NCBI GenBank assembly: GCA_052326605.1 | Contig: JBKQMB010000095.1 | Coordinates: forward strand, 124,001 to 188,000 | DNA length: 64,000 nucleotides | Direction of reading: 5' to 3' | DNA from: Bog-756 sp052326605 | GTDB taxonomy: Bacteria; Actinomycetota; Acidimicrobiia; Acidimicrobiales; RAAP-2 | Part shown: one piece after another, positions 42,618 through 52,460 of the stretch | Position numbering within the stretch: position 1 is the stretch's first letter | Layout of the letters: every line of letters starts with the position of its first letter | Position numbers and translations under genes: made by a program | Notes under the pieces: model-generated | Told to the model about the DNA's origin: nothing | Databases searched by the model: none | The model's input: only the letters and a program-made list of their open reading frames with translations

Positions 42618-44249
42618 ATGTCCCTCCGGAGTCGACTGCTGATCGCCATCGGCGTCATCGCCCTGGTGGCGTTGACCATCGCCGACGTGGTCACCTACTC
42701 GGCCCTGGAGTCGTTCCTCTACCAGCGGGTCGACCAGCAGCTCGACCAGTTCAACTTGGGCTACGAGCGCGGGCTCAACAACGGCGGGACACTCCTCTGC
42801 TACGGCGGTCCCGGCCGGCTCCAACCCGGCGGTTCCGGCGCGGCGGGGACCTCCGACCCCGGCGAGGGCCCCCCGTCCAACGCGGTCCAGATCGCCGCGG
42901 TCGAGGTGCGCACCCCGACAGGAGCCGTGGTCAACTCCCAGAGCTGCCCGTCATATGTGGACGGGACCGCGTACACGCCGCAGCTACCGGGGACCATCAC
43001 CGGGTTCACCACCGGCCCGGACGGCACCCAGGTCGCCTACTTCGATGCGCCCTCCACGCAGCCGAACGGCCCGGGCTTCCGCGTCCGCGCCTCCATGCTC
43101 GCCGACGGGGACTACCTCATCGTGGCCCAGCCTCTGGGCGACACCGGCAGCACCCTCCACCACCTCCTCCTGGTCGAACTTGCCGTCACCGGCGGCGCGG
43201 TCGTCGTGGCCCTGCTCGGGGGCCTGTGGCTGGTCCGTATCGGACTGCGGCCACTGCGCGACATGGAGCGCACAGCGGAATCGATCGCCGACGGCAACCT
43301 GACCGAGCGGGTCCCCGGGGAGAACGACTTCACAGAAGTGGGCCGGCTGGCCCGGACCCTCAACGTCATGCTCACGCGGATCGAGTCCGCCTTCAGCGCC
43401 CGTCTGGCTTCGGAGCGGCAACTGCGAGCCTCGGAGGCACGGCTCCGACGCTTCGTGGCCGACGCCTCGCACGAGTTGCGCACACCGATCGCGGCCATCT
43501 CGGCCTATGCCGAGCTGTTCGGGCGCGGCGCCTCCGAGCAGAAGAAGGACCTCGAGCGCCTGATGGGCGGCATCCAGAGCGAGACCTCCCGGATGGAGCA
43601 CCTGGTGGCCGACCTGCTGCTCCTTGCCCGGCTGGACGAAGGGCGTCCCATGGAGCGCCACTCGGTGGACCTGGTCGCTCTCTGTGCGGAAGCGGTGCAG
43701 ACCGCGTCGACGGTGGGGCCGCAGTGGCCCCTGACCTTCGAGGCGTCCGAGCCGATCGAGGTGATGGGCGACGGCACCAGCCTGCGCCAGCTGATCGACA
43801 ACCTGCTGGGTAACGTTCGTGCCCACACCCCGCCGGGCACCACCGCCCGGGTGTCGGTGACACGGGACGCCTCCGGAGCGGTGATCGCGGTGGCGGACAC
43901 CGGCCCGGGCATGGAACCCGAGGAGGCCGATCACGTCTTCGAACGGTTCTACCGGTCCGACCCCAGCCGGTCGCGTACCCACGGGGGTGCCGGACTGGGC
44001 CTGTCGATCGTGAGTGCCATCGTGGCCGCTCACGGGGGCACGGTGTCCGCCCACGGACGTGTCGGATCGGGAACGACCTTCACCGTGCACCTGCCCGCCA
44101 CTCCCCCCGGGGCCGACCCGGTCGATCTGGCCGACTCCGCTGATGTCGCCGACCGGGTCGATGCGGACGACTCCGCTGATGGCGCCGACCGAGAGCCCGA
44201 GACCCAGCCGGCAACCACGCCCTCTGCAGGCGATCGATCGATCGAGTGA
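42618..44249 (+). CDS. Sensor histidine kinase
   Basis: A 543-residue kinase partnering the upstream regulator. One N-terminal span, an outer sensor of about 140 residues with two Cys (LLCYGGPG and SQSCPSYVDG), a second span (LLVELAVTGGAVVVALLGGLWLV), HAMP, and phospho-acceptor His285 in DASHELRTPIAAISAYAELF. The ATPase part has N-box DNLLGNVRAHTPPG, VADTGPGMEPEEA and GGAGLGLSIVSAIV. The C-terminus ends in an acidic tail made of a duplicated DSADxADR-type unit. The signal is unknown; the outer Cys pair could be redox sensitive. Confidence 0.93.
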   Translation: MSLRSRLLIAIGVIALVALTIADVVTYSALESFLYQRVDQQLDQFNLGYERGLNNGGTLLCYGGPGRLQPGGSGAAGTSDPGEGPPSNAVQIAAVEVRTPTGAVVNSQSCPSYVDGTAYTPQLPGTITGFTTGPDGTQVAYFDAPSTQPNGPGFRVRASMLADGDYLIVAQPLGDTGSTLHHLLLVELAVTGGAVVVALLGGLWLVRIGLRPLRDMERTAESIADGNLTERVPGENDFTEVGRLARTLNVMLTRIESAFSARLASERQLRASEARLRRFVADASHELRTPIAAISAYAELFGRGASEQKKDLERLMGGIQSETSRMEHLVADLLLLARLDEGRPMERHSVDLVALCAEAVQTASTVGPQWPLTFEASEPIEVMGDGTSLRQLIDNLLGNVRAHTPPGTTARVSVTRDASGAVIAVADTGPGMEPEEADHVFERFYRSDPSRSRTHGGAGLGLSIVSAIVAAHGGTVSAHGRVGSGTTFTVHLPATPPGADPVDLADSADVADRVDADDSADGADREPETQPATTPSAGDRSIE

Positions 44250-44309
44250 CCAATCGCGCCGTTGGCGACGCACATCGGCCCCGGTGGGCCCGGGGCACCG
44301 TCCAATTCT

Positions 44310-44329
44310 CACATGGGACCCACAGGTGG
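44310..44329 (+). promoter_or_regulatory. Direct repeat upstream of the glycosyltransferase genes
   Basis: CACATGGGA (44310) and CACAGGTGG (44321), 11 bases apart, 41 bases before the ATG; the same motif and spacing as at 41811-41830. Confidence 0.45.
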
Positions 44330-44370
44330 CTCCCATCCGCAGCCGAACTCCACCCTGCAGTGTCAGTTGC

Positions 44371-45795
44371 ATGAGCGTCATCCAACTCCCACGCACCCAC
44401 CAGGACGAGGCCGGAGTCGCCGAGACCTCCTCGGACGTGGACATCGTCATCCCCGTCTACAACGAGGCCGGGCAGCTGGCGCCCAGCATCGCCACGCTGC
44501 GCTCCTACCTCGACTCGTCGTTCCCCTTCGTCAGCACCATCACCATCGCCGACAACGCCAGCACCGACGACACCTGGCAGATCGCCCTCGACCTGGCAGA
44601 CACGCTCCCCCGGGTGCGGGCCGTCCACCTCGACCAGAAGGGCCGCGGCCGCGCCCTGCGGGCGGCGTGGGCCGGGAGCACCGCCCCGGTCGTCTCGTAC
44701 ATGGACGTGGACCTGGCGACCGGTCTCGACGCCCTCCTTCCCCTGGTGGCCCCTCTCCTGTCCGGCCACAGCGACCTGGCCATCGGTAGCCGTCTCGCCC
44801 CCGGCGCCCACGTGGTGCGGGGCGCCCGTCGCGAGTTCATCTCACGTGGCTACAACCTGTTGCTCCGCACCGCGCTGCGCAGCTCGTGCACCGATGCCCA
44901 GTGCGGGTTCAAGGCCATGAGACGCGAGGCTGCAGCGGAGCTGCTGCCGCTGGTGGAGGACGACGCCTGGTTCTTCGACACGGAGATCCTGATCACGGCC
45001 CAGCGCATCGGCCTGCGGATCCACGAAGTGCCGGTCGACTGGGTCGACGACGTCGATTCACGGGTACAGGTGGCCCACACCGCATGGTTGGACCTACGGG
45101 GCGTGTGGCGGATGATGGGCCCGACCTCGCGGCAGCGGGCGGTCCTGCGACCGGCCCGCCCTGCGGCACTTCGAGGCACCGGACCGGGATCGAGCTCGAA
45201 CGGCGTATCCCCTGTCGGCGGCAGTGGGCGCACCGGCCGGGGAGTCGCCGGCAACGGAGCGGGCGCGAGGCCACACGCGATCGGCACCTTCGGCACCGTA
45301 ACCGCGACGACGGACCCAGAGGTCTTTGCCGATGAACTACTCCGTTTCGCCGGGGTCGGGGTCGTGAGCACGCTCGCCTATGTCGGACTGTTCGCCGCCC
45401 TAGAGCCCGGCCTGGGAAGCTACGCCGCCAACGCGTTGGCCATCGGGCTGTGCAGCCTGGGCAACACCGCTGCCCATCGGGGCATGGCCGGCACCGCTCG
45501 GCACGGACTCGATCGCTCCCACCGCGTGGCGACGGGGGCTGCTCTGCTCGCCATCAGCCTCTCCTTCACCACCGGCGCGCTGGCGGCCACCCGGGCCCTC
45601 GGGCTCACCTCGCTGCTTCCCGAACTGTGCGCCGTCTCCGTCGCCAACGTCGGTGCCGCGGTGATCCGGTTCGGCATCCTGCGCACGTGGGTCTTCCGCC
45701 CCGCCTTCGGGACCCACCTGGCAGCGGCGCCCGGCATGCTCGGCACGGGCGACCACGTCGACGGGGGACCGACGATGACGGGGACGCCTCGATGA
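44371..45795 (+). CDS. GT2 glycosyltransferase fused to a GtrA-like membrane domain
   Basis: A 474-residue fusion. The first 260 residues are a dolichol-phosphate-mannose-synthase-like GT2: VDIVIPVYNEAGQLAPSIATL, IADNASTDDT, LDQKGRGRALRAAW, YMDVDLATGLDALLPLV (metal DVD), IGSRL, DAQCGFKAMRRE and WFFDTEILITAQRIGLRIHEVPVDW. A Gly/Ser-rich linker follows, then four membrane spans of the GtrA/flippase type (ELLRFAGVGVVSTLAYVGLFA, LGNTAAHRGMA). It likely makes polyprenyl-phosphate sugar and helps flip it for the next gene's product. It ends in an ATGA overlap with that gene. Confidence 0.88.
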   Translation: MSVIQLPRTHQDEAGVAETSSDVDIVIPVYNEAGQLAPSIATLRSYLDSSFPFVSTITIADNASTDDTWQIALDLADTLPRVRAVHLDQKGRGRALRAAWAGSTAPVVSYMDVDLATGLDALLPLVAPLLSGHSDLAIGSRLAPGAHVVRGARREFISRGYNLLLRTALRSSCTDAQCGFKAMRREAAAELLPLVEDDAWFFDTEILITAQRIGLRIHEVPVDWVDDVDSRVQVAHTAWLDLRGVWRMMGPTSRQRAVLRPARPAALRGTGPGSSSNGVSPVGGSGRTGRGVAGNGAGARPHAIGTFGTVTATTDPEVFADELLRFAGVGVVSTLAYVGLFAALEPGLGSYAANALAIGLCSLGNTAAHRGMAGTARHGLDRSHRVATGAALLAISLSFTTGALAATRALGLTSLLPELCAVSVANVGAAVIRFGILRTWVFRPAFGTHLAAAPGMLGTGDHVDGGPTMTGTPR

Positions 45796-48101
45796 ACCCG
45801 ACCGACCTGACCGACGACTCACGCATGCTCGACGGATCCGTGCCCGGAGCCGTGGCGCCCGACGCTGCCGTCTCCCTCGGCACCGTCACCGATGACCCGA
45901 CGTCCACCTACGGGGTGCCTCCTGGCCTGACGTCCAGGGAGACGACTGGCGGCGGGGACGGGGACGACCACGAAGGCGCTGCGCCCGCCAGCACCCCCTT
46001 CGCCGACCCACCGATCCCCGGGGACCCCTCCAGGTGGCCGAATCGGCTGGTGCGGGGACGACCGGAGGATCCGGCCTGGGTCCGGCCCTCGCTGCTGGTC
46101 CTGCTGGTCGGCACCGGATTCCTCTACCTCTGGGGTCTCGGACAGTCGGGCTGGGCCAACAGCTTCTACTCCGCAGCAGTCCAGGCCGGCACCAGAAGCT
46201 GGAAGGCCTTCTTCTTCGGCTCCTTCGACGCGTCGAACTTCATCACCGTGGACAAACCACCTGCCTCGCTCTGGGTGATGGATATCTCCGCCCGTCTCTT
46301 CGGGGTGAACTCGTGGAGCATCCTGGTGCCCCAGGCCCTCGAAGGCGTGGCCACGGTCGGCCTCCTCTACCTCTGCGTCCGGCGATGGTTCACACCCGGG
46401 GCGGCCATCCTGGCCGGCGTGGTGCTGGCTCTCACTCCGGTGGCCACCTTGATGTTCCGATTCAACAACCCCGACGCGCTGTTGACCCTGCTGCTGACCG
46501 GCGCGGCCTATGCCACCATCCGGGCCGTCGACGGCGGGCGCACCCGGTGGTTGGTCCTGGCCGGCGCGCTGATCGGGTTCGGGTTCATCACCAAGATGAT
46601 GCAGGCGCTCATCCTCCTGCCCGTGCTCGCTCTCGTCTACCTGCTGGCCGGGCCGCCCAAGCTGGGCCGACGGATCGTGCAGTTGGCTTACACGGGCATC
46701 GCAGTGGTGGTCTCGGCCGGGTGGTGGGTGGCCGCGGTCCAGCTGACGCCGGCTGCGGACCGGCCGTACATCGGTGGCTCCACCGACAACAACCTGCTCA
46801 ACCTGATCTTCGGCTACAACGGAATCGGCCGCCTGACCGGAAACGAGACGGGCAGCGTCGGCTGACAGGTCGGCGGCGGCAGCCCGTGGGGCCCGACCGG
46901 ATGGGACCGCCTCTTCCTGAAGGAGATGGGCGGTCAGATCTCATGGCTGATCCCGGGTGCGCTGATCGGCCTGGTCGCCGTGCTGTGGCTGACCCGGCGC
47001 GCCCCGAGGGCGGACCGGGTGCGGGCCGGATTCCTGCTCTTCGGAGGGTGGCTGCTGCTCACCGGCGCCACCTTCAGCTTCGCCCAGGGCATCATCCACC
47101 CGTACTACACGATCGCCCTGGCCCCGGCCGTCGGTGCCCTGGTGGGCATGGGGGCCTCGACCCTGTGGCGCCGGCGCCGGGAGGTCTTCCCCCGACTGGC
47201 ACTGGCCGCAGCCATCCTGGCCAGCATCGCCTGGGCGTTCGTCATCCTCGGGTGGAGCCCGCACTGGTATCCGGCACTCCGCTGGGTGATCCTCGTCCTG
47301 GGGCTGGTCGCGGCGGCGGGCATCGCCCTGGTCCCCAAGGCCCGCGGCGTCCTGGCCGCCGGGATCGCCGGATTCGGGATCGCCTCGATCATTGCGGGCC
47401 CCGCCGCCTACTCCCTCACCACCGCGGCCACCCCCCACAGCGGCGCCATCCCCTCGGCCGGACCGGCCGTCCAGGGTGGCGGCGGATTCGGCGGATTCGG
47501 TGGCCCGGGTGGGCTCGGTGGCTTCCGCGCCTTCGGCGGCACCGGGGGACGCAACGGCACCACGCTGCCACCCGGCTTCACCCTTCCCGGCGGACTCCAA
47601 CGTGGTGGCGGTGGCTTCGGTGGCGGACCGGGCAGGTTCCCCGGCGGCGCCGGCGGGTTCCCCGGTCGCGCCGGTGGCTTCGGCGGCGGTGCCGGTGGCT
47701 TCGGCGGCGGCGGTGCCGGAGGGCTCCTCAACGCGTCGACGCCCGGCAAGCAGTTGGTCGCCCTGCTCGGCAAGAACGCCTCGCAGTATTCGTGGGTGGC
47801 GGCCACCACCGGCTCGAACTCCGCCTCGGGCTACCAATTGGCCGCCGGTGATCCGGTCATGTCGATCGGCGGGTTCAACGGGACCGACCCGGCCCCCACG
47901 CTGGCCCAGTTCGAGAGGTACGTGGCCCAGGGACGAATCCACTACTACATCGCCGGTGGCGGCGGTCTCGGAGGCCCGGGCGGAACCGGAAGCTCCGGCA
48001 CGTCACCGGCGTCGCAGATCGCCTCCTGGGTGAGCGCCAACTTCACGGCCACCACGGTCGACGGCGTGACCGTCTACGACCTCACCGCGAAGAACTCCTG
48101 A
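45792..48101 (+). pseudogene. GT39/ArnT-like polyprenyl-P-sugar transferase interrupted by an in-frame TGA
   Basis: The frame from ATG 45792 (overlapping the GT2-GtrA stop) continues unchanged to 48101 except for TGA at codon 358 (46863-46865), 769 residues if read through. Before it: a 95-residue acidic tail, WANSFYSAAVQAGTRSWKAFFFGSFD, FITVDKPPASLWVMDISARLFG (catalytic-loop Asp/Lys region) and multiple spans to IFGYNGIGRLTGNETGSVG. After it the family sequence resumes at once (GGGSPWGPTGWDRLFLKEMGGQISWLIPGAL), then more spans, IIHPYYTIALAPAVGAL, a long GGFGG-rich stretch and a C-terminal outer domain. The stop sits where relatives have a Gly, so GGA-to-TGA is a likely single change. A sequencing error, recent loss or read-through are all possible. 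Confidence 0.85.
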
Positions 48102-48315
48102 CGGGACGACCGCGACCCGACCCGCTGTCGCATCGGCGCCTCGGAGGTCGACGAACCGACCGAGCCCGTGCCGGCATGAACGACGGAGGCCTGTCGCCGA
48201 CGGGGCAGCCGTTCCGACCAGGGCCGACGCGCCCGGCACCGCTCGATGGGCTGCGAACATCCCCGCTGGGCCATGATGAGGGCAGACAACCCGGACCCCC
48301 GACAAGGAGATCACT

Positions 48316-49584
48316 GTGGCGATCAACGTGACGCCGATACCCGCCCTGGATCCCAAGATCAACGACATCCGTCGCCGCACGGCCGACTTCATCAACGCCG
48401 AGATCCTCCCCAACGAGGAGACGCTGTGGCGGTCGCGCCGGGAGGGGGGGCTCACCGAGGACGAGCTTGAGCACAGCCGGCGCCGGAGCATCGAGCTGCG
48501 CGAGGAGATCAAGGTCAAGGTCAACCAGGCAGGGCTGTGGGCGCCCCATCTGCCCAAGGAGTACGGCGGCATGGGCCTCGACTTCCTGTCCCTCGCCTAC
48601 ATGTACGAGATCCTCGCCTACGCGGTGGGCGCTTCCACCCTGTTCGGCATCGCCGCGCCCAATTCGGGGAACGCCAGCATCCTGGTCAAGTACGGCACCG
48701 AGGAGCAGAAGCGCAAATGGCTGATCCCCCTCATCGAGGGAGAGATGGAGTCGGGGTTCTCCATGACGGAGCCGGACCATGCCGGGTCCGACCCGCGCTC
48801 CATCGAGACCGAGGCGGTCCGGGACGGTGACCACTGGGTGATCAACGGGCACAAGTGGTTCACCTCCAACGGCATCGACGCCAACTTCTTCATCGTGATG
48901 TGCCGGGCCAACGACCCCACCGGCGAGTTGGGCAAGCCGGGCCAGATGACCCAGATCATCGTGCCGACCGACGTCGCCGGAGTCAACATCGTCCGGGGCA
49001 TCGGCATCTTCGGCCACTCGACCTCGGATCACTGCGAGATCAAGTACGAGAACGTCCGCGTCCCCGTCGAGAACACCCTCGGCCAGGTCGGGCAGGGCCA
49101 CCAGGCCGCCCAGGACCGCCTCGGTGCGGGGCGGGTCTACCACTGCATGAACTCGGTCGGCCAGATGTGGCGGGCCTTCGACCTGATGGTGGAGCGGACC
49201 CTCACCCGCCAGGTGCACGGCGGCCTGCTAAAGGACAAGCAGTTCGTCCAGGGGTTCATCGCCGAGAGCTACATGGATGTGCAGTCGGCCCGGCTGATGA
49301 CCATCAACGCCGCAGAGAAGGTGGCCAACGGCGACCCGGATGCCCGCACGGCCATCTCGGCCATCAAGGTCTTCGTGCCCGCCGCCTACCACCGGGTGGT
49401 CGACCGGGCCATCCAGGTGTGGGGCGGTGCAGGGGTGAGCAACGACCTGCCGCTGTCCCAGATGTACCTGACCGCCCGGGTGCTGCGGCTGGCAGACGGG
49501 CCCGACGAGGTGCACAAGATCCTCATCGCCAAGAACATCCTCCACCGCTATGAGGACGGCGAGAGCTGGAATTTCGGCAACTGA
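48316..49584 (+). CDS. Acyl-CoA dehydrogenase, ACAD10/11-like
   Basis: A 422-residue flavoenzyme that oxidises an acyl-CoA to the 2-enoyl-CoA. Motifs are AGLWAPHLPKEYGGMGLDFL, GFSMTEPDHAGSDPRSIET (FAD/substrate), INGHKWFTSNG, DRLGAGRVYHCMNSVGQMWRAFDL, IQVWGGAGVSNDLPLSQMYLTARVLRLADGPDEVHKILIAKNIL. The DGPDEVH end is the hallmark of the ACAD10/11 branch that handles long or hydroxylated chains. The GTG start follows AAGGAG. It would pass electrons to ETF; whether it uses the ETF encoded in the mycofactocin operon is unknown. Confidence 0.9.
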   Translation: MAINVTPIPALDPKINDIRRRTADFINAEILPNEETLWRSRREGGLTEDELEHSRRRSIELREEIKVKVNQAGLWAPHLPKEYGGMGLDFLSLAYMYEILAYAVGASTLFGIAAPNSGNASILVKYGTEEQKRKWLIPLIEGEMESGFSMTEPDHAGSDPRSIETEAVRDGDHWVINGHKWFTSNGIDANFFIVMCRANDPTGELGKPGQMTQIIVPTDVAGVNIVRGIGIFGHSTSDHCEIKYENVRVPVENTLGQVGQGHQAAQDRLGAGRVYHCMNSVGQMWRAFDLMVERTLTRQVHGGLLKDKQFVQGFIAESYMDVQSARLMTINAAEKVANGDPDARTAISAIKVFVPAAYHRVVDRAIQVWGGAGVSNDLPLSQMYLTARVLRLADGPDEVHKILIAKNILHRYEDGESWNFGN

Positions 49585-49602
49585 GTCCTCACCGGCACGG
49601 CG

Positions 49603-49740
49603 GTCTGCGTCCGTGCCGGGCTGGGGGCCACCGTGACCGTGCCGCCCACTGACATCGAGCCCGGCCGCATGGCCGTGCTCGCCGATCCCCACGGGGCGAT
49701 GCTCGGGGTGATCGCCATCCGGACACCCTGCACGTCCTGA
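49603..49740 (+). pseudogene. C-terminal remnant of a VOC/glyoxalase-type protein
   Basis: About 45 codons in the same frame as the preceding acyl-CoA dehydrogenase gene. VTVPPTDIEPGRMAVLADPHGAMLGVIAI is the usual last strand pair of VOC (glyoxalase/bleomycin-resistance) proteins, where 'DPxGA' is the conserved turn. No earlier part of such a domain is present, so the rest was deleted. Confidence 0.6.
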
Positions 49741-49750
49741 CCGGCGGGTC

Positions 49751-50992
49751 CTAACCGGCGAAGCGGTTGGTCACGAAGCGGGAGATCAGGAAGTAGGAGG
49801 CCGGGAGGAAGCAGGCCAGCACCGCCCGCTCCCTCCAGGGGTGCCCGTCGACCCAGTGTGCCCCGCCGATGAAGAACGGGAAGAGCGCCAGCACCTCGCG
49901 GGTCTCGCTGTAGAGAATGGTCTGGAAGGTGAAGGCGCAGGCTGCCAGGCCCAGCATGACCCCGTAGGACCGCCGGATGCGCAGGTACGAGTAGACCGCC
50001 ACACCGATCAGGAGCACGACGGTCACCGAGTCGAACAGTTCCATCACGCTCGCCGTCGAGGTGTCGAGGAAGCGGAGATGGATCAGGTCGCCGCCCGTCC
50101 TCCAGGCCAGGGTCCAGGGAAACGCGAAGTGGCGGCCCCACCGCGACTGGATGTGGACGAACGCCAGCGCGTCGCCGTAGCGGCGGGCGCAGAACACCAT
50201 CCAGCCGACCCCGGCGGCGAGCGTCGGTACCACCACGGCCACCGCGGCGAGCAGGGGCTCCCGTCGTGAACGGGCCCGGTGGTCGCCGGGCGACCGGGCC
50301 TCCCAGACCTCGACCAGCAGAGCCACCACGACGATGACCAGGTAGTACTTGGTGAGGAACAGACCGGCGGCGGCCAGTCCGGCGAGCACCCAGTATCGGT
50401 TCCGGACGGCGATGAACGCCCACACGGCGAGGGCCAGTGCCATCGAATCCGGATAGTCGGCAAGCAGGAAGAAGGCGGTGGGAAAGGCGACGAGCAGCAT
50501 GGCGGCGGTCCCGGACCGGCTGTGTCCCTCGTCCTCCTCCGCCAGGTGGACGAGGCCGGCCACCGCCACCACCATCGACAGGGCACTGACCAGCTGCCCG
50601 GCGAGGAGGAGCCCGGTGCCGGTCACCACGTGCACCAGACGGATCGCGATCGGGTACAGCGGTCCGAAGGCGATGAACAGGGGGTTCCCGGCCGCATGGG
50701 CCCCGGTCAGTCGGGCGGCCGGATACCCGTGCGCGGCGATCGACAGGTAGAACACGGTGTCCCACTGGTGCCAGACCTCGATCAGCGTGTGGGGGTCGTG
50801 GGCGACGACGTGGGGGAAGGCAATGCCGTAGGCACTGACCAGAGCGATCAGTTCGCTGACCACTCGGAGCCCGACAGTGACCCCGACGGCGATCAGGAAG
50901 GGCCGTCTCCATCTCGCCGCCAGCACGGAAATGCGGTCGGAGCTGGCGGTTCGCCGTCGGTGGGCAACAGCTTCCGCCACGGCCGCGAACAC
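49751..50992 (-). CDS. PIG-V-like membrane mannosyltransferase
   Basis: A 413-residue protein with about nine spans. The first loop carries VWHQWDTVFYLSIAAHGYP (catalytic Asp region of GT-C enzymes) and NPLFIAFGPLYPIAIRLV, both typical of the PIG-V/Rv-type mannosyltransferases; FPTAFFLLADYPDSMALAL and FLTKYYLVIVVVALLVEVWE follow. It should use a polyprenyl-phosphate sugar to glycosylate an outer lipid or polymer. GTG 50992 is the start; no ribosome site is obvious. The end lies ten bases from the VOC remnant. Confidence 0.8.
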   Translation of the reverse strand: MFAAVAEAVAHRRRTASSDRISVLAARWRRPFLIAVGVTVGLRVVSELIALVSAYGIAFPHVVAHDPHTLIEVWHQWDTVFYLSIAAHGYPAARLTGAHAAGNPLFIAFGPLYPIAIRLVHVVTGTGLLLAGQLVSALSMVVAVAGLVHLAEEDEGHSRSGTAAMLLVAFPTAFFLLADYPDSMALALAVWAFIAVRNRYWVLAGLAAAGLFLTKYYLVIVVVALLVEVWEARSPGDHRARSRREPLLAAVAVVVPTLAAGVGWMVFCARRYGDALAFVHIQSRWGRHFAFPWTLAWRTGGDLIHLRFLDTSTASVMELFDSVTVVLLIGVAVYSYLRIRRSYGVMLGLAACAFTFQTILYSETREVLALFPFFIGGAHWVDGHPWRERAVLACFLPASYFLISRFVTNRFAG

Positions 50993-51084
50993 TACCGCAC
51001 CGACGCCGGGAGGACCCGGTCCGCGGGCGCCGGCCCCCCGGGAGCCGGGGAGGACCGGCCGATAAGTCCACTACTCTCCCAGGG

Positions 51085-52434
51085 GTGGAAACCTCACTGA
51101 TCAAACAGCAGCGCAACCTGGTCACCGAGCTCCCGGGTCCCAACTCGAAGGACCTCGACCGTCGCCGTTCGGCGGCGGTCGCTCCGGGGGTGAGCTCCGT
51201 CTTCCCGGTCTACGTGCGGGAGGCATCCGGGGCCATCCTGGTCGACGTCGACGGCAACTCGCTGATCGATCTCGGTGCCGGAATCGCCGTGAACAGCGTA
51301 GGACATGCCGCCCCTGCCGTCGTAGACGCGGTGCAGGCTCAGATCGCCAGATTCGCCCACACCTGCTTCATGGTAAGCCCCTACGAGCTCTACGTGGCGG
51401 TGTGCGAGGCGCTCAACGCGCTGGCCCCCGGCGACCAGCCCAAACGCAGCGCGCTGTTCAACTCCGGTGCCGAGGCAGTGGAGAACGCGGTCAAGATCGC
51501 CCGCCACGTGACCGGCCGTCAAGCGGTGGTGGTGTTCGACCACGCCTACCACGGCCGCACCAATCTGACCATGGCGCTCACGGCCAAGAACATGCCCTAC
51601 CGGGAGAAGTTCGGCCCCTTCGCCCCCGAGGTCTACCGGGTCCCCATGTCGTACCCCTTCCGGGACCCCGACGGAATGACCGGAGAGCAGGCCGCGGCGA
51701 GGGCGATCGAACAGATCGAGCGCCAGGTCGGCGCGGACAACGTGGCCTGCGTGCTCATCGAGCCGATCCAGGGCGAGGGCGGCTTCATCGTTCCCGCGCC
51801 CGGGTTCCTCCCCGCCATCGCCGCCTGGTGCCACGATCGCGGCGTCCTACTGGCAGCCGACGAGATCCAGACCGGGTTCTGCCGGACCGGAGACTGGTTC
51901 GCCTGCGAGTTCGAGGGTATCGTCCCCGATCTCCTCACCACGGCCAAGGCCATGGCCGGGGGCATGCCCCTCGCCGCGGTGACCGGTCGCGCCGACCTGA
52001 TGGACGTCGTGCACTCCGGGGGCCTCGGCGGTACCTACGGGGGAAACCCGGCCGCATGTGCCGCGGCACTGGCCGCCATCGACACCATGAAGAACGAGAA
52101 CCTGGCCGTGGCCGCACGGGACATCGGGGACAGCATCATCGCCCGGCTCGGCCCCCTGCGGGCTTCGTATCCGGGCATCGGCGACATCCGGGGACGCGGG
52201 GCGATGATCGCCCTGGAGCTGGTCCGGCCGGGGACCATGGAGCCCGATGCCGAGGCCGCCAAGCGCATCGTCCAGGCCTGCCATCGGGCCGGCGTGGTCG
52301 TCCTCTCCTGCGGAAGCTACGGAAACGTCATCCGGCTGCTCCCGCCTCTGGTCATCGAAGAGGAGTTGTTGGCCGACGGTCTCGACGTCCTGGCCGGGGC
52401 CATCGGCGAGGTGCTCTCCGCTCCCGCGTCCTGA
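51085..52434 (+). CDS. gabT: 4-aminobutyrate aminotransferase
   Basis: A 449-residue class III PLP aminotransferase. It shows the GabT run ELPGPNSKDLDRRR, LFNSGAEAVENAVKIAR, FDHAYHGRTNLTMALTAKNMPYR, EPIQGEGGFIVPAPGFL, LLAADEIQTGFCRTG and TTAKAMAGGMPLAAVTGR with the Schiff-base Lys. It converts GABA and 2-oxoglutarate to succinate semialdehyde and glutamate. An aldehyde dehydrogenase that could complete the route is 4 kb downstream on the same strand. Start GTG 51085 follows a short spacer from a divergent membrane gene. Confidence 0.92.
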   Translation: METSLIKQQRNLVTELPGPNSKDLDRRRSAAVAPGVSSVFPVYVREASGAILVDVDGNSLIDLGAGIAVNSVGHAAPAVVDAVQAQIARFAHTCFMVSPYELYVAVCEALNALAPGDQPKRSALFNSGAEAVENAVKIARHVTGRQAVVVFDHAYHGRTNLTMALTAKNMPYREKFGPFAPEVYRVPMSYPFRDPDGMTGEQAAARAIEQIERQVGADNVACVLIEPIQGEGGFIVPAPGFLPAIAAWCHDRGVLLAADEIQTGFCRTGDWFACEFEGIVPDLLTTAKAMAGGMPLAAVTGRADLMDVVHSGGLGGTYGGNPAACAAALAAIDTMKNENLAVAARDIGDSIIARLGPLRASYPGIGDIRGRGAMIALELVRPGTMEPDAEAAKRIVQACHRAGVVVLSCGSYGNVIRLLPPLVIEEELLADGLDVLAGAIGEVLSAPAS

Positions 52435-52460
52435 ACCGGCCGGAGCGTCTGCGGACCGGT

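Noticed and set aside
47460..47735. CRISPR-like array
   Set aside because: The repeats are irregular GGC/GGTTTC codons encoding a Gly/Phe-rich stretch of a protein; no uniform spacer length.
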